The translations under genes were made by a program, and so were the position numbers. The notes under the pieces are model-generated. The model searched no databases. It saw only the letters and a program-made list of their open reading frames with translations, and had not been told where the DNA came from. DNA of 64,000 nt from Vandiemenella viatica (Eukaryota; Arthropoda; Insecta; Orthoptera; Morabidae): positions 184,352,437 to 184,416,436 of the forward strand of contig JARYHS010009186.1 in assembly GCA_031002005.1 (NCBI GenBank), in the 5' to 3' direction. Shown here in pieces: positions 44,919 through 55,992 of the stretch (the first letter of the stretch is position 1; each line of letters begins with the position of its first letter).

Positions 44919-45774
44919 AATGATATGGGTTTATTTAGTGGTAGCGGAATTAATTTTGTGTATCGTCCCTGACACTTTCTTGTAAATTAAATCCCCATAT
45001 CTAAAATAGGAAAATATTATGCTTATAAAGAAAATAGAATTAGTGAAGAAAGACCATAAATAGATAGCTATACTGCTAATGTGTTTTCTAGATAAAAGAT
45101 AAGCAAATCCACCAAGGTGACAGGCTATTAAATTGATTCTGAGCTGATGACAATTGCAGCATGATGTCGAAGCGCGAAGCGCCGTTTCATTTTTGGCACT
45201 GGAAAATTCAATTTGATTATCTTTTACTCAAATATCGATGCACATACCATCACCGAGCTCTGAGTGGCTTATCAGAAAAAAAGCATCACCCAGCAACCGA
45301 CTACTCGATATGCGCACTTCGTTCGTGAGGCGGAAATCGAATGTCACCAACTTCCCGCTATAAACTCTGTTTCGAAACAGATTTCAGTGAATAATTTTTC
45401 CTGAGGTATATCCATTATATTTCACAGCAAACAGTTATTTGGATTTATAGGAAGAATTTCTTTATGGGGAAATTTCTCATAAATCATAAAATCATGACCA
45501 CAATACCAGCTAGAGTCTTTGTAAATAATATACTAAGGTGCTTCAATGCTGGTATTTGTGGGTGAGTTTTACAGGTAATAAAATGTGTAAATTATATTTA
45601 ATAAACAAAATTCACTTGCTACCGTCTTTTTACATATGCTTAGAGGTGCATGGATCATAGTACAAGAATCACATTATTTCACTTGTAACAGCGTTATCAT
45701 ACATTTTCAAACTTCTCCAAATATTTCCTGAGATAATTAAATCAAGTTCCACTAGATCAACGAGCAAGAAGGAG
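44919..45774. other. Spacer
   Basis: No recognised feature. Confidence 0.4.
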
Positions 45775-45945
45775 GAAGCTACCGCTTTGGCCTTGCATTC
45801 GCTAGAAACCCGGACCGGCCATATAGATTTGAATTTTTATGGAAGCGAATTTCGGGACTGTTTCTTCAAAAGGCCATGGCCTAACTCTTTCACGTTCCTT
45901 GCCCCATTTTTTGCGATGTGTAAAGCCATAAGAAAAAAAAGGAAA
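45775..45945 (+). mobile_element. SINE-A relic
   Basis: GGCCTTGCATTCGCTAGAAACC, CGGCCATATAGATTTGAATTTT, TCTTCAAAAGGCCATGGCC, TCCTTGCCCC. Box B is destroyed and the middle is shortened. Old copy. Confidence 0.65.
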
Positions 45946-47869
45946 ATTGACAAGCTCAAAAACAAACTTGAAGAGAAACTTATTGTTATGGTTTATACAA
46001 AATATACTTCCAAGAAGGAAGGTAATTCTAGTTTTGGACATAGTTAAACACAAACCCTGTTTAAAGGATTATTTTTAATTTTGTGGTTTTTCTCCGTCCG
46101 GCTATCTATTAAAGTAACAAGTGCCATTGACTCCCTGTCGTACACATGTGGTTATTATGAATGATGGGATTGGGAAAGAAGTGTGTCTTACCAGAATTCA
46201 TACCGGGTTCGTTAAACCAGGCGCATTTAAGCTATTGGAGGAAAATCTGAGTTCTCATCAGTCCCCGAAACATGTTGTTGTTGTTAGTGCTTTAGGACGC
46301 GTCAACATCTGGATTATTAACGCCCTCTGTGAAACGTGTTACTTCGTGTGTTATGTCTGATAAATGTATTTTTGTTTCTGAAATGTGTAGTTTATGAGGC
46401 GTATATTTAGGACCGTCCCAGCGTTCACCTATATGATGTCGGGAAACCGCCAAAAAACGCAATCAAATCGGCTTGAAACTGCGCCCATTGTACTTTCCAG
46501 ATACAGTGGGCGGAGCATTAATGCACACAGCCTCACTGTCGGGTCAACTGTTTTAAATTTTGTCGTAAAACAGTAAATTTTTGCATTTAATATTTTTGTG
46601 AAATAAATGTTAATCATGTTTTAAATTATTATATTTTTTTAACTATCGTTGCGTAAGAAAAATTTGTATGATGTATTGTAGACAACTGCGGAAATTCTGG
46701 GAGCAGTTTTATGTACAATGAGTTTATACTCATACGTGCCAGGCGTCACTAGTTTTTGATATGAACAAAAATACTGTCCCAAGTTTTCCTACAACCACCT
46801 TTTTTAAGAATTCAGTGAGGCGAATAGTTTCAGAAAGCCAATTACCATAGCATTTCTATAAATTAACAATCATTTTGCACTTGATATTAATGAAGTCACT
46901 TGAATCGTAAATGTTGACAATTAAAGGATTATCGGGGGCAATTTATCATTTATTAAAACTCACTTCAAAGTTTCCGAAAATGTCAATCTTTTCAAGCAAA
47001 AACACAAATAAATCAATGAAATTATTTGCTTATCAGAAAGCGTGATGTAAGCAGATAAACAGTGTGATTATAAAACACTGAGTAATACTGGGTACAGCGA
47101 ACAATTGTCCCATTAAAATGTACTATTATGCCTTCAGCATACGAGGAATGCATATGTATATACATTGTACAAAAATTGAATATATAATTAGAAGGTTTCA
47201 TTAATTCATTTTAAAATTTCAATCAGAATGTAATTAACACTCTTTGTTTCACTTCTATCAGAAATTAAAATATTTCAGATAAATATAAAGTGGTTACTGG
47301 GTCATGTAACAACTTACTGCCTCCTCAGACGAGATACAAGGTGTACATTATTTACATATTTTTATAAGGAAATATATAATCAAAATAAACATAAACAATT
47401 CTGTTCTTACCGTGCACTTAAAACGCATTTTATCTCTTAGGGAATCGAAACACGGAACTGAATCCGTTATTAGATATTATTTACCTGTTTCCATGTTGTT
47501 CATGAAAAACAAATAACTGGCGTTTCAAGTGAAATATTGTATTGTTGTTTTATTCGTTCCCAGAGATTTCTAATCGTGCTTTGACTTAGTTGAGATGTTA
47601 TGGTTATGTAGTTACAAACGTGTTTTATATTCAAATCTTTACATTAAGTTCTGGAAATATTATTCGTGGGTATGTTGAATATAAGTGATGAAGCAATCAT
47701 TCTTTTATCAACATTGCAAGACGCGAACATCAGGTAATTCAATCACAGTAAAATAAAATGTCAACCGTGAGAATATTCGTCTCGTTGACTCAAGTGGTTG
47801 TCCGGCCGCAACGGGGGGTTTAGCTTATTTGTGTCATCGTGCTGGAAGAAATTTTATTTTGGCCGACAT
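45946..47869. other. 1.9 kb without a confirmed feature
   Basis: At about 46414-46445, CCCAGCGTTCACCTATATGATGTC and GGGAAACCGCC faintly resemble another tRNA-SINE body, but I could not extend the match. Otherwise AT-rich. Confidence 0.35.
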
Positions 47870-48110
47870 GATAGAAGAGCTGGCAATGTAAAATTTCTAA
47901 TCATCAGGTTGAAAAGCCCTGGGTTAAATTCCAAATCTCTCTGCAGTGCGTATTGAGTGAGGGTATACAACACTGTTCATGGCAAATCATTCGTTGGATG
48001 GGAATGTCAAGAGTGGTGGTCACTAGGGTGTGTTTTGGAATAGTAGGCATGAATGGCCCGGCACCTGGTTTCAGTCTGTACCTACCTGTCTTTCCATGAG
48101 TCACAGCGCA
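47870..48110 (+). mobile_element. Possible old tRNA-derived SINE
   Basis: GAAGAGCTGGCAATGTAAAA (box A-like) and GGGTTAAATTCCAAATC (box B-like) precede GTATTGAGTGAGGGTATACAAC and TCGTTGGATGGGAATGTCAAG, a string typical of some insect SINE bodies. Only one copy in the window. Confidence 0.35.
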
Positions 48111-48457
48111 AATAACTCATTACACTGAACTTATGCACATCACAGTTGTTCAAAGAAACCAGTAACAAGGTTATACACTTCTATCATCGTAGAAGTCAAT
48201 GAGGAAACCACTCTAGTTAAAATTTCCCAAGAAAGCTGTCATGTGTGCATATTGTCCCCCAGTGCAACCACCATTCATGACTCATAGGGTTACGGATATT
48301 ATTGTAACCCTCAAGAAACACAAATTTAGATGAGGTAATTTTTTTTTAGATATTTTCACATACAGATTTAATTTCAATTGTTGGAATCTTATTTTGAAAT
48401 ATTACGTAACTCTGTTGTTTGTTGGCAGTAATCAAAGGTCCGAAGAACAACACTTTC

Positions 48458-48605
48458 TCCGGCCTCGGTACCGTAGGGCCTAGAGTGCTAACTCCACGGT
48501 TGATGGTCGCCGGTTCGAGTCCCACCGAGGGCATGGGCGTTTAAGTGTTGTATGTGTGAATGTAGTGTCCGTCTTGTAGTGTCCATGTGTCCAGACTTAA
48601 TAGCA
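48458..48605 (+). mobile_element. SINE-B copy
   Basis: CCGGCCTCGGTACCGTAGGG, CCTAGAGTGCTAACTCC, box B GGTTCGAGTCCC (48511-48522), ACCGAGGGCATGGGCG, then TGAATGTAGTGTCCGTC. Inserted in the tandem array. Target duplication not resolved. Confidence 0.78.
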
Positions 48606-48714
48606 ACAATGTATGTGCTGGAGAAACTGTCACGATACTCACACTGAGTTGGCCGCGTTGCCTAAGTAGCCAAATGCCATTAAAAGAACTGTTTCCCTCA
48701 GTTGATGCCATTAT

Positions 48715-49456
48715 TAGGTTAATTATCAATATAAGGTGGGGAAAGAATTGATTGCTGAAGACTTGAAACTTAAATATCTTGGAATTACATTTGCTAACAA
48801 GATTAATTGGGCAGGACACATTGGACAGGTGGTAGGAAAAGGTTTCAAAATTGTGCACTTGTTGGAGAGAGTGATGAAGGGATGTACGAGAGAAGTAATG
48901 GAACTGGGTTGCAAAACTTTGGTCAGACCATTGCTCGAATATGGTAGTGCAGTATGGGAACTTCATTTTGCGTATCAGACACAGGAATTGGATAGGGTGC
49001 AAAAAAGGGCTGCTAGATTTGTTTCTGGAAATTATCGCAGAATGCAATCAGTGACGGATATGATAAAGGAGCTGGAATGATATTCGTTGCAAGACCGGAG
49101 GAGGATGAGGAGGGTCATGGGAGTGTACAGGGCGTATACAGTACTAGCAATGGGGCATGGAAAGATATTGGAGTAGGTATGAAAAGTAGTGCATGGAAGG
49201 GAAAACATGACCATGACCACACGTTGGCACTCGATTTCAGGCACAAGGGTGTGTGAAAATTCTTTTTTAAGTAAGGGTGTCAGGGATTGGAATGAGTTAT
49301 CAAGAGAAATGATGAATAATATACCTAAAACGTTGAAAGAATTTAAAGATAAAATTTGTAAAGGGCAAATGTAGGTGGGTGCAGGATAGGGGGAAGATGG
49401 GGCTGTAGGGAAATTACCACCGGATCCTGTGCTTCATTGCAATTAAATTAAATTAA
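48715..49456 (+). pseudogene. LINE-A fragment inserted in the tandem array
   Basis: Begins in the RT thumb (GKELIAEDLKLKYLGITFAN), then NWAGHIGQVVGKGFKIVHLL, LVRPLLEYGSAVWE, DRVQKRAARFVSGNYRRM and a stop at 49078 (W to TGA). After frameshifts it continues SLQDRRRMRRVMGVYRAY..GMKSSAWKGK. It ends CATTGCAATTAAATTAAATTAAA. Its first 114 codons are uninterrupted, making it one of the better-preserved copies. Confidence 0.9.
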
Positions 49457-50640
49457 ACTCATCTGAAATTATATTTTCTAAAAAGAGATAAATGTTAAAA
49501 GTTTAAATACACTATAAATGTTCTTAAAGTTTGTCGCATATAAATATCTATTACGATCTTGATAGATAAATAAATAGATAATTTTGTAGACTGAAGTTTT
49601 ATTATGAACTTTTGCAGTTTATGTATCCCGTTTGTTTGCTTAAAAATCCTCTTGATACCAATAACGACCGTGTTTGTCACTATATCCGAAGATTTGCTAC
49701 TTTTTGCAACTATTATTTTCAAGATTCCCTGCTGTTTTTCTCGCCACTTCTACCAACAATTCTCTTAACTTCTCTTCCTTTTTTTTCCATTCAAGCAATC
49801 TCTGAGCAAACAATATTTATTGAATTTCATATTCTTTTTTTATATATATAAATCGTTTTAACTTTTAATTTACCAATATTTTGGAGCTGCTATGATACAA
49901 GTTTCATCTGACGATTCTGGTATTTGATTGATGATAGGTGCTTATTCATGGTAAAATATTTGTATCTTACTGTAGGATTAAAATCAAATTAACTCTGATA
50001 ATTTCTCTAGAAAAGAACAAATATTATTTCAATGGTTTGAATTTTATTTTCAAGGATTACGTAAGTCTTTTGTTTGTTGGCAAGAATGAATGGTTCGTTT
50101 TGGTTATTGCTTAAGAAAAAATGTTTCGTTTAATTGATACCATTAATTCATCTGAAATTAAATTTCTACAAAATTAAATATTCAAAGTTTAAATACGTTA
50201 TGAACGTTCTTAAAATTACTGCTAACGGTTGTGGATTGGAATATTTGGTTGGTGCTTAGTGAAGGTAAAATATCCGTATCTTAATACAGGATTGATTAAA
50301 AAAATAAACTCTGGTTATTTCTGTAAAACAGAACACATTTTATTTAATGGATGGAATTTTATTTTATGCTATTACGTAAATCTTTTGTTTGTTTGCAAGA
50401 ATGAAAGGCTCGGTTTGGTTATTGCCTAAGAGCAACCGTTTCGTATATTTGATTGCATTAATTCATCTGAAAGTAATTTGTTATATAATTGAATATTCAA
50501 AGTATAAATGCTCTTGAAACTCAGGTATCAGTTTTTATTTTATGTTAGGTGCTTAGTGAAGGTAAAATATACGTTCCTTACTGTAGGGTTCATTCGATAA
50601 ACTCTTAAATTTGTCTAAAGCACAACACATTTATATTTCG

Positions 50641-51797
50641 GAGTCCAATACCTTCGACGTGTAGTTTATAAGTGACACAGGCTTTAGGAGACATTTAACT
50701 GAACGTGACTCCCGTTGTCTTCGGAACTGCGTTACATGCGCTGCAGTATCCGACGCTGCTGGGGCGTAATTCGCACCTCACTGGCCAGTGAACCGGGCGG
50801 TATTTTTAAAAGGAGAGCTTTACAAGCGGACCAGAAGAGCATGCTGCGCTCAGAAAAGTGAACAGAGCATTATATAGCACCAGTCTCACCCCACGGACTA
50901 AATGGAGGATCTTTCGTTTATTTGTTAACAGAAAGGGCAATATGAATTGAAAACATGCCCATTCTTAAATTTATAAACTGAAATTATATGAATTTCGATG
51001 TAAGACTACTCGTTTGTTTTAGATAATTTACTTCGTTTTAGATATTTTACTTATTTATGCGTTGGTAAATTATATGAGAGGTGGTCAAATTTTGATTATA
51101 CTTTGTCAAATACTCAAAGCACTTAATTTACGTACCGTTACTTTAAAGTATTCTGTGCACTGGTGCAATTATTACTATAGATTAATAAAACTTTTTAAAA
51201 ATAACGCGTTTGAAGATTTTTTCTTTTACAGACCTTTATATCTCACCAAAATTTATTCTAAGTATTTAACAAATTTTTGACACTTTAAAGATTCCTTTTG
51301 TTAGATATTTAATAGTAATGCTTGGTTCAGTGCATGAGTGCCCTTCTAATACCATCATACCTTGACATGCAAACAACACAGCAAATTTGTCATTGAGTGT
51401 ACAAAATAGATTAGGAATTATTATCATGCATAGCCGATTGCTATAAATATCGGCGTTAAAAGTTTAAATTTAGATTATAATTTAAGCCCGACACTTCGTC
51501 TGCATAGACCAGAGAAGCTCTCTGTATTTTTGTAGTCAACTTCTATTTTCTTGTTTGTGATTATCATTCACTAACTTACAAGCTTTGCTACGCTATGGCC
51601 GTCTGTAAGGTTTTGCCGATACTTATGCAGAGAACCGATTTATAACAATAAGATTGCGGCACATGTATATCTTTCTTAATGTTCTGATTAAATTTTAATT
51701 TTATACTCCGTCACCGACAAAAGCAAGGTGATCAGATTTAAAGCCAGCCTGATGATAAGATTTCAAACTGTGAAAACTCCTTCATATTTTGCTAAAT

Positions 51798-51833
<36 letters not shown>

Positions 51834-52317
51834 TAATACCAGATTATCGTAAAAGTTCGGAGCAGATTTTAATTTGTTGCTCCGCAGTCAGGTTCAGCAG
51901 CGAAATGAGATAAATCAAATTTAATCCAGAATTTTTTGTTTCAAAATTTGAAATCCATTTAAAATCGATGAGGTACTTGTCAGGTTATAGCAGATTATGT
52001 ATAGAGAAGTTTATAGTGAAGAACAAATTTTATTTTCCTGATTCGACGATGAGTGATGTGGCATCAAATATCTCAGACATTAAGCCAAATCCCAATCTTT
52101 TAAATAGTGCAAACTTCATCAAAACTAAACAGTAGTTTCTGAATGATGTGAGAAACTCCTGATGGATTAAATTTGGTCAAGTATTGAAACGAACAGAACT
52201 AAAGAGGTTAAGGTTTACTTACAGTTATCAAGTGCAACGTATGTATGCAGTTGGAGCTATATTTATCGTCATGATATATTTATCCCAGTTTCCATAGCTG
52301 TTGATAAATGAACACAA
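50641..52317. other. Spacer with a long run of T
   Basis: GC-richer patch at about 50.65-50.9 kb with a TATATAG string at about 50870 but no supporting gene. Run of about 33 T at 51800-51832. Nothing else recognised. Confidence 0.4.
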
Positions 52318-52415
52318 CCGAGCGTGGTGGATGAGTAGTAACACTCTGGCCTCGAATTCAGAAGAATGCGGTTTCTTATCACCATCCGGCCATCCAGATG
52401 TAGATTTGGGTGCAC
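52318..52415 (+). mobile_element. SINE-A head only
   Basis: CCGAGCGTGGTGGATGAGTAG, CTCTGGCCTCGAATTCAGAAG, GCGGTTTCTTATCACCATCC (box B lost), GGCCATCCAGATGTAGATTTGGGT. The match stops there and unrelated DNA follows (TGCACTGCCGTGCACCC, a short hairpin). Unusual because SINEs normally lose the 5' end, not the 3' end. Confidence 0.75.
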
Positions 52416-53170
52416 TGCCGTGCACCCGCCAAGTCGAGTCAACAGCGGCACTGCCAACCCTTTTCTCGAAGCGACACGGGCCATTTATGAACCTCAATTT
52501 CTTCGGTCGTATTCACGCTACATGTCTCAAATTTCTGTTATGCATAGATATCAGCAATCTTAGCAAACGTACTAAATTTTATTTCGTTACTGTAATTATT
52601 TCTGATGTTATTCGGATGCAAAATTCAGCGATTTTAACCCTCAGTCACTCACTGACTGAGGATCATCAAAACTCTAAGGTTCTTCCCGTAGCCATAGAAA
52701 ACTGAAATTCGGCATTCCACTGTACTTCCAGTAATCCTAGAAACAAGTTATTTAGTACATATATATAGTTTCATCCCTAAATCATTCGAAAAATCTAATA
52801 TTGGAGTTTTTAACCTTATTTATTTAGTTACAATCCCAAACATGAAAAATTCTGGCACATATTTGCAGCTTTATTCTTTTGCAGCGGATGAAGCTATACG
52901 CCTGATAATTTTTTAGTACGTAGAGATCAGAAAGTTTAACTACTTGGTTTGGAAGTTACTCGCAATTTATTTATGGTGGTAGTTAAACCAGCGGCAGTCT
53001 GCATTACTCGGCTACGGCGCACACCAATTGTTTTCAGAGTGTGGCATTGTTTGTAACGTATATTGATGTCTTCAATTCTGAAATGTTCTTATTTGCCGTT
53101 GTTTTAAAATGAAATCATTATATTTAAAGAGCGATTACAAATAAGCGATAATCTTACAAAAAGAAATGAG
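52416..53170. other. Spacer
   Basis: Contains a small perfect hairpin CCTCAGTCA-CTCAC-TGACTGAGG at about 52639-52661. Otherwise nothing recognised. Confidence 0.4.
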
Positions 53171-53715
53171 ATCCCACAAAAACAATTCTTGTAAAAATAG
53201 GCCAAGTCTCGTGCTAGTGTAGTAACTTAAAGTTATGAGATCTCCTTCTGAGCCAAGTCTATTGTTCGCAGCTTGTATTCACTTCACTTTGTGAAACAGA
53301 ATGGTTTCTCTCGATGTCATAGATCATTTATTTAGAATTTTAAAAAAGTCTGGTGACTTGGCTATTATGCACGTCGTAATTATTATTAAAATTGAAAGCA
53401 TAAAATGTACTTGTCAAATTCGGAAAAGATCAAGGGAAATCTTGGCTTTAATGTATTTTAAGTTTGACGAAGCAACAAATTTAAGTTATTTACATAGGTT
53501 AAATAAAACATGACTCGCGTAATGACTAGTCACCAGATTTTTTTTTTATTATTATTAAATAATCTATTACACCTCCAGAAACCATTCCGTTTCACAAAGT
53601 GAAGTGAAAACATGCTGTAAAGTGTAGACTTGGCTCAGAAGGAGATCTCATAGCTTCTTGTCACTACACGAGCACGACACCTGGATTATTTTTGCAAGAA
53701 TTGTTTTTGTGGGAT
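53171..53715. mobile_element. Foldback with 139-bp arms
   Basis: 53171-53309 (begins ATCCCACAAAAACAATTCTTG) and 53577-53715 (ends CAAGAATTGTTTTTGTGGGAT) are reverse complements at about 80 to 85 percent, including GAGATCTCCTTCTGAGCCAAG and CTTCACTTTGTGAAAC. The 267-bp centre has a 70-codon frame with no known domain and a run of T near 53538. The right arm abuts a SINE-A fragment. Arm divergence implies an old event. Confidence 0.8.
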
Positions 53716-53870
53716 TTTGCAGGATTTCCGCAAATCACTCCAAGCGATTGTCGGTATAGTTCCTTCAAAAATGCCGTGACCGTATACTTTCCAGTCCCTT
53801 GCCCTAGCGCTTTCCCGCCTCTATGACCGCGACATGGATAAGGCTTATAGCCAAAAGCAAAAACAAACAG
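53712..53870 (+). mobile_element. SINE-A body fragment
   Basis: GGATTTCCGCAAATCACTCC, GTTCCTTCAAAAATGCCG, CCAGTCCCTTGCCC, CCCGCCTCTATGACCGCGACA. Head missing. Starts exactly at the end of the foldback's right arm. Confidence 0.7.
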
Positions 53871-54169
53871 AAAAAAAACCCAATAAACTCATGCTGTATA
53901 ATGCAAATGGAATTTTAGTGTAGGCATCATGCTGCTCTGTCGCCATATCTATTATAAGGTGGCTTTGGAATTTTACTTAAAATTCTCCATAAAAGTAAAA
54001 AACAAACAAAGCATTAATTTTTTTGCATACTTCACTGTGCTGAGTGAAAGTGATCAAAGGAATGCTATTTGTATGTTGGTATATTCATATGGACCAACTA
54101 GCATCACGTTAAATCTCTGTTTGGCTTGAATTTTCTGTGGCTGTATAGAGATCAGTGTTACTGTTAGCC

Positions 54170-54310
54170 CTGAAGGGGACGTCCAGTTTAATGTGGAATT
54201 TAAAACACTGAAGCGTTCTGGCGTACCTCACACTGCACAGTAAGGTGTCACAGAGATGAAGGTTGGGTTAAGGGCTTATGAAAATCCCCGCCGCTAGGCC
54301 GCTGGAATGC
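54170..54310 (-). mobile_element. SINE-C copy, second
   Basis: Shares GTGGAATTTAAA, GCGTTCTGGCG, AGGTGAAGGTTGGGTTAAGGGC-like text and TTATGAAAATCCCC with the 39.6-kb copy. The tRNA-Phe-like head beyond GAAAATCCCC has decayed (CGCCGCTAGGCCGCTGG). Confidence 0.55.
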
Positions 54311-54344
54311 TGTATATTATTTCTAATCTGAAAATTCATTTCTA

Positions 54345-54745
54345 CATATCTATCTACATATCTACATATATACTCTGCAATTCACAAAATTGTGGGTGGC
54401 AGAGGGTGCTCAGCACCAAAGCTAATCTCTTTGCTGTGCATTCCAATCCCTAATGGCACGAGGGAAAAAAGAATTCATATAAGAATCAGTCCGGCACCTT
54501 ATTTCTATAATTTTATCTTTCCTGTCCTTCCGACTCAAATAGGTTGGTGGAAGAAGTATTTCACTACACTCATGAGTGAAAGTTGGAGTACGCATGTTTT
54601 CCAATAAGTTTAAACGAAATGTGTGTCGTCTATCTACCAGAGTCTCCCAACCTAATCTACTAATCAGTTCTGTAACGCTTTCATAAGGACTGTAGCAAGC
54701 GGTCACGAATCGAGCGGCTCTTCTCTGTACTTTCTCTATACTTCG
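54345..54745 (-). pseudogene. LINE-B 3' fragment, cut by assembly gap
   Basis: The minus strand, starting at the gap, reads ARFVTACYSPYESVTELISR, LGWETLVDRRHTFRLNLLEN, then KDRKDKIIEIRCRTDSYMNS and FFPRAIRDWN. This is the C-terminal tail of a Jockey/CR1-group LINE, followed by a 3' UTR (GGTGCTGAGCACCCTCTGCC) and (TAGATA)n-like tail at 54345-54368. The 94-codon frame 54422-54706 is open, so this copy is better preserved than the one at 60.9 kb. The rest lies in or beyond the gap. Confidence 0.88.
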
Positions 54746-55745
54746 NNNNNNNNNNNNNNNNNNNNNNNNNNNNNNNNNNNNNNNNNNNNNNNNNNNNNNN
54801 NNNNNNNNNNNNNNNNNNNNNNNNNNNNNNNNNNNNNNNNNNNNNNNNNNNNNNNNNNNNNNNNNNNNNNNNNNNNNNNNNNNNNNNNNNNNNNNNNNNN
54901 NNNNNNNNNNNNNNNNNNNNNNNNNNNNNNNNNNNNNNNNNNNNNNNNNNNNNNNNNNNNNNNNNNNNNNNNNNNNNNNNNNNNNNNNNNNNNNNNNNNN
55001 NNNNNNNNNNNNNNNNNNNNNNNNNNNNNNNNNNNNNNNNNNNNNNNNNNNNNNNNNNNNNNNNNNNNNNNNNNNNNNNNNNNNNNNNNNNNNNNNNNNN
55101 NNNNNNNNNNNNNNNNNNNNNNNNNNNNNNNNNNNNNNNNNNNNNNNNNNNNNNNNNNNNNNNNNNNNNNNNNNNNNNNNNNNNNNNNNNNNNNNNNNNN
55201 NNNNNNNNNNNNNNNNNNNNNNNNNNNNNNNNNNNNNNNNNNNNNNNNNNNNNNNNNNNNNNNNNNNNNNNNNNNNNNNNNNNNNNNNNNNNNNNNNNNN
55301 NNNNNNNNNNNNNNNNNNNNNNNNNNNNNNNNNNNNNNNNNNNNNNNNNNNNNNNNNNNNNNNNNNNNNNNNNNNNNNNNNNNNNNNNNNNNNNNNNNNN
55401 NNNNNNNNNNNNNNNNNNNNNNNNNNNNNNNNNNNNNNNNNNNNNNNNNNNNNNNNNNNNNNNNNNNNNNNNNNNNNNNNNNNNNNNNNNNNNNNNNNNN
55501 NNNNNNNNNNNNNNNNNNNNNNNNNNNNNNNNNNNNNNNNNNNNNNNNNNNNNNNNNNNNNNNNNNNNNNNNNNNNNNNNNNNNNNNNNNNNNNNNNNNN
55601 NNNNNNNNNNNNNNNNNNNNNNNNNNNNNNNNNNNNNNNNNNNNNNNNNNNNNNNNNNNNNNNNNNNNNNNNNNNNNNNNNNNNNNNNNNNNNNNNNNNN
55701 NNNNNNNNNNNNNNNNNNNNNNNNNNNNNNNNNNNNNNNNNNNNN
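54746..55745. other. Assembly gap, exactly 1000 N
   Basis: A run of exactly 1000 N, which is a conventional placeholder; the true length is unknown. The left edge lies within LINE-B. Confidence 0.99.
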
Positions 55746-55992
55746 CGTTGCTAAATTAATGTCTCATTAAGATGATGACCATGGTCGGTCCGTATTTCAT
55801 TGCACAAGTTTTAAATGTTATCATCCAGCTCGGCTTTGTACTTCTTGGTTAGGACACTTGAGAATATAAAAGGCCTCAAATTGAATTTCAGTAATATGGT
55901 CCACAATTCTTGATGAGAATAATTTTTACTATTCTTAAAGAAAGAAAGAAAGAAAATTGTTCTACTTTTTGTATAATGAGAGAAAGTGTAAG

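Larger units (their letters stand above)
48311..50640. repeat. About 300-bp tandem array, split by insertions
   Basis: Landmarks AGGTGCTTA..GGTAAAATAT recur near 49940, 50253 and 50549. ATTACGTAA.TCTTTTGTTTGTT.GCAAGAATGAA recurs near 50056 and 50367, with an older copy at 48402 (ATTACGTAACTCTGTTGTTTG). (A/T)TTCATCTGAAA recurs at 50144 and 50456 and, after the LINE, at 49458. The unit is roughly 300-310 bp and AT-rich. The leftmost unit is interrupted by SINE-B (48458-48605) and LINE-A (48715-49456), and the next unit by about 350 bp of unknown DNA (49530-49890). No coding potential. Confidence 0.7.

Noticed and set aside
50640..50900. TATA-containing promoter
   Set aside because: A single TATATAG in AT-rich DNA with no initiator, exon or coding context.
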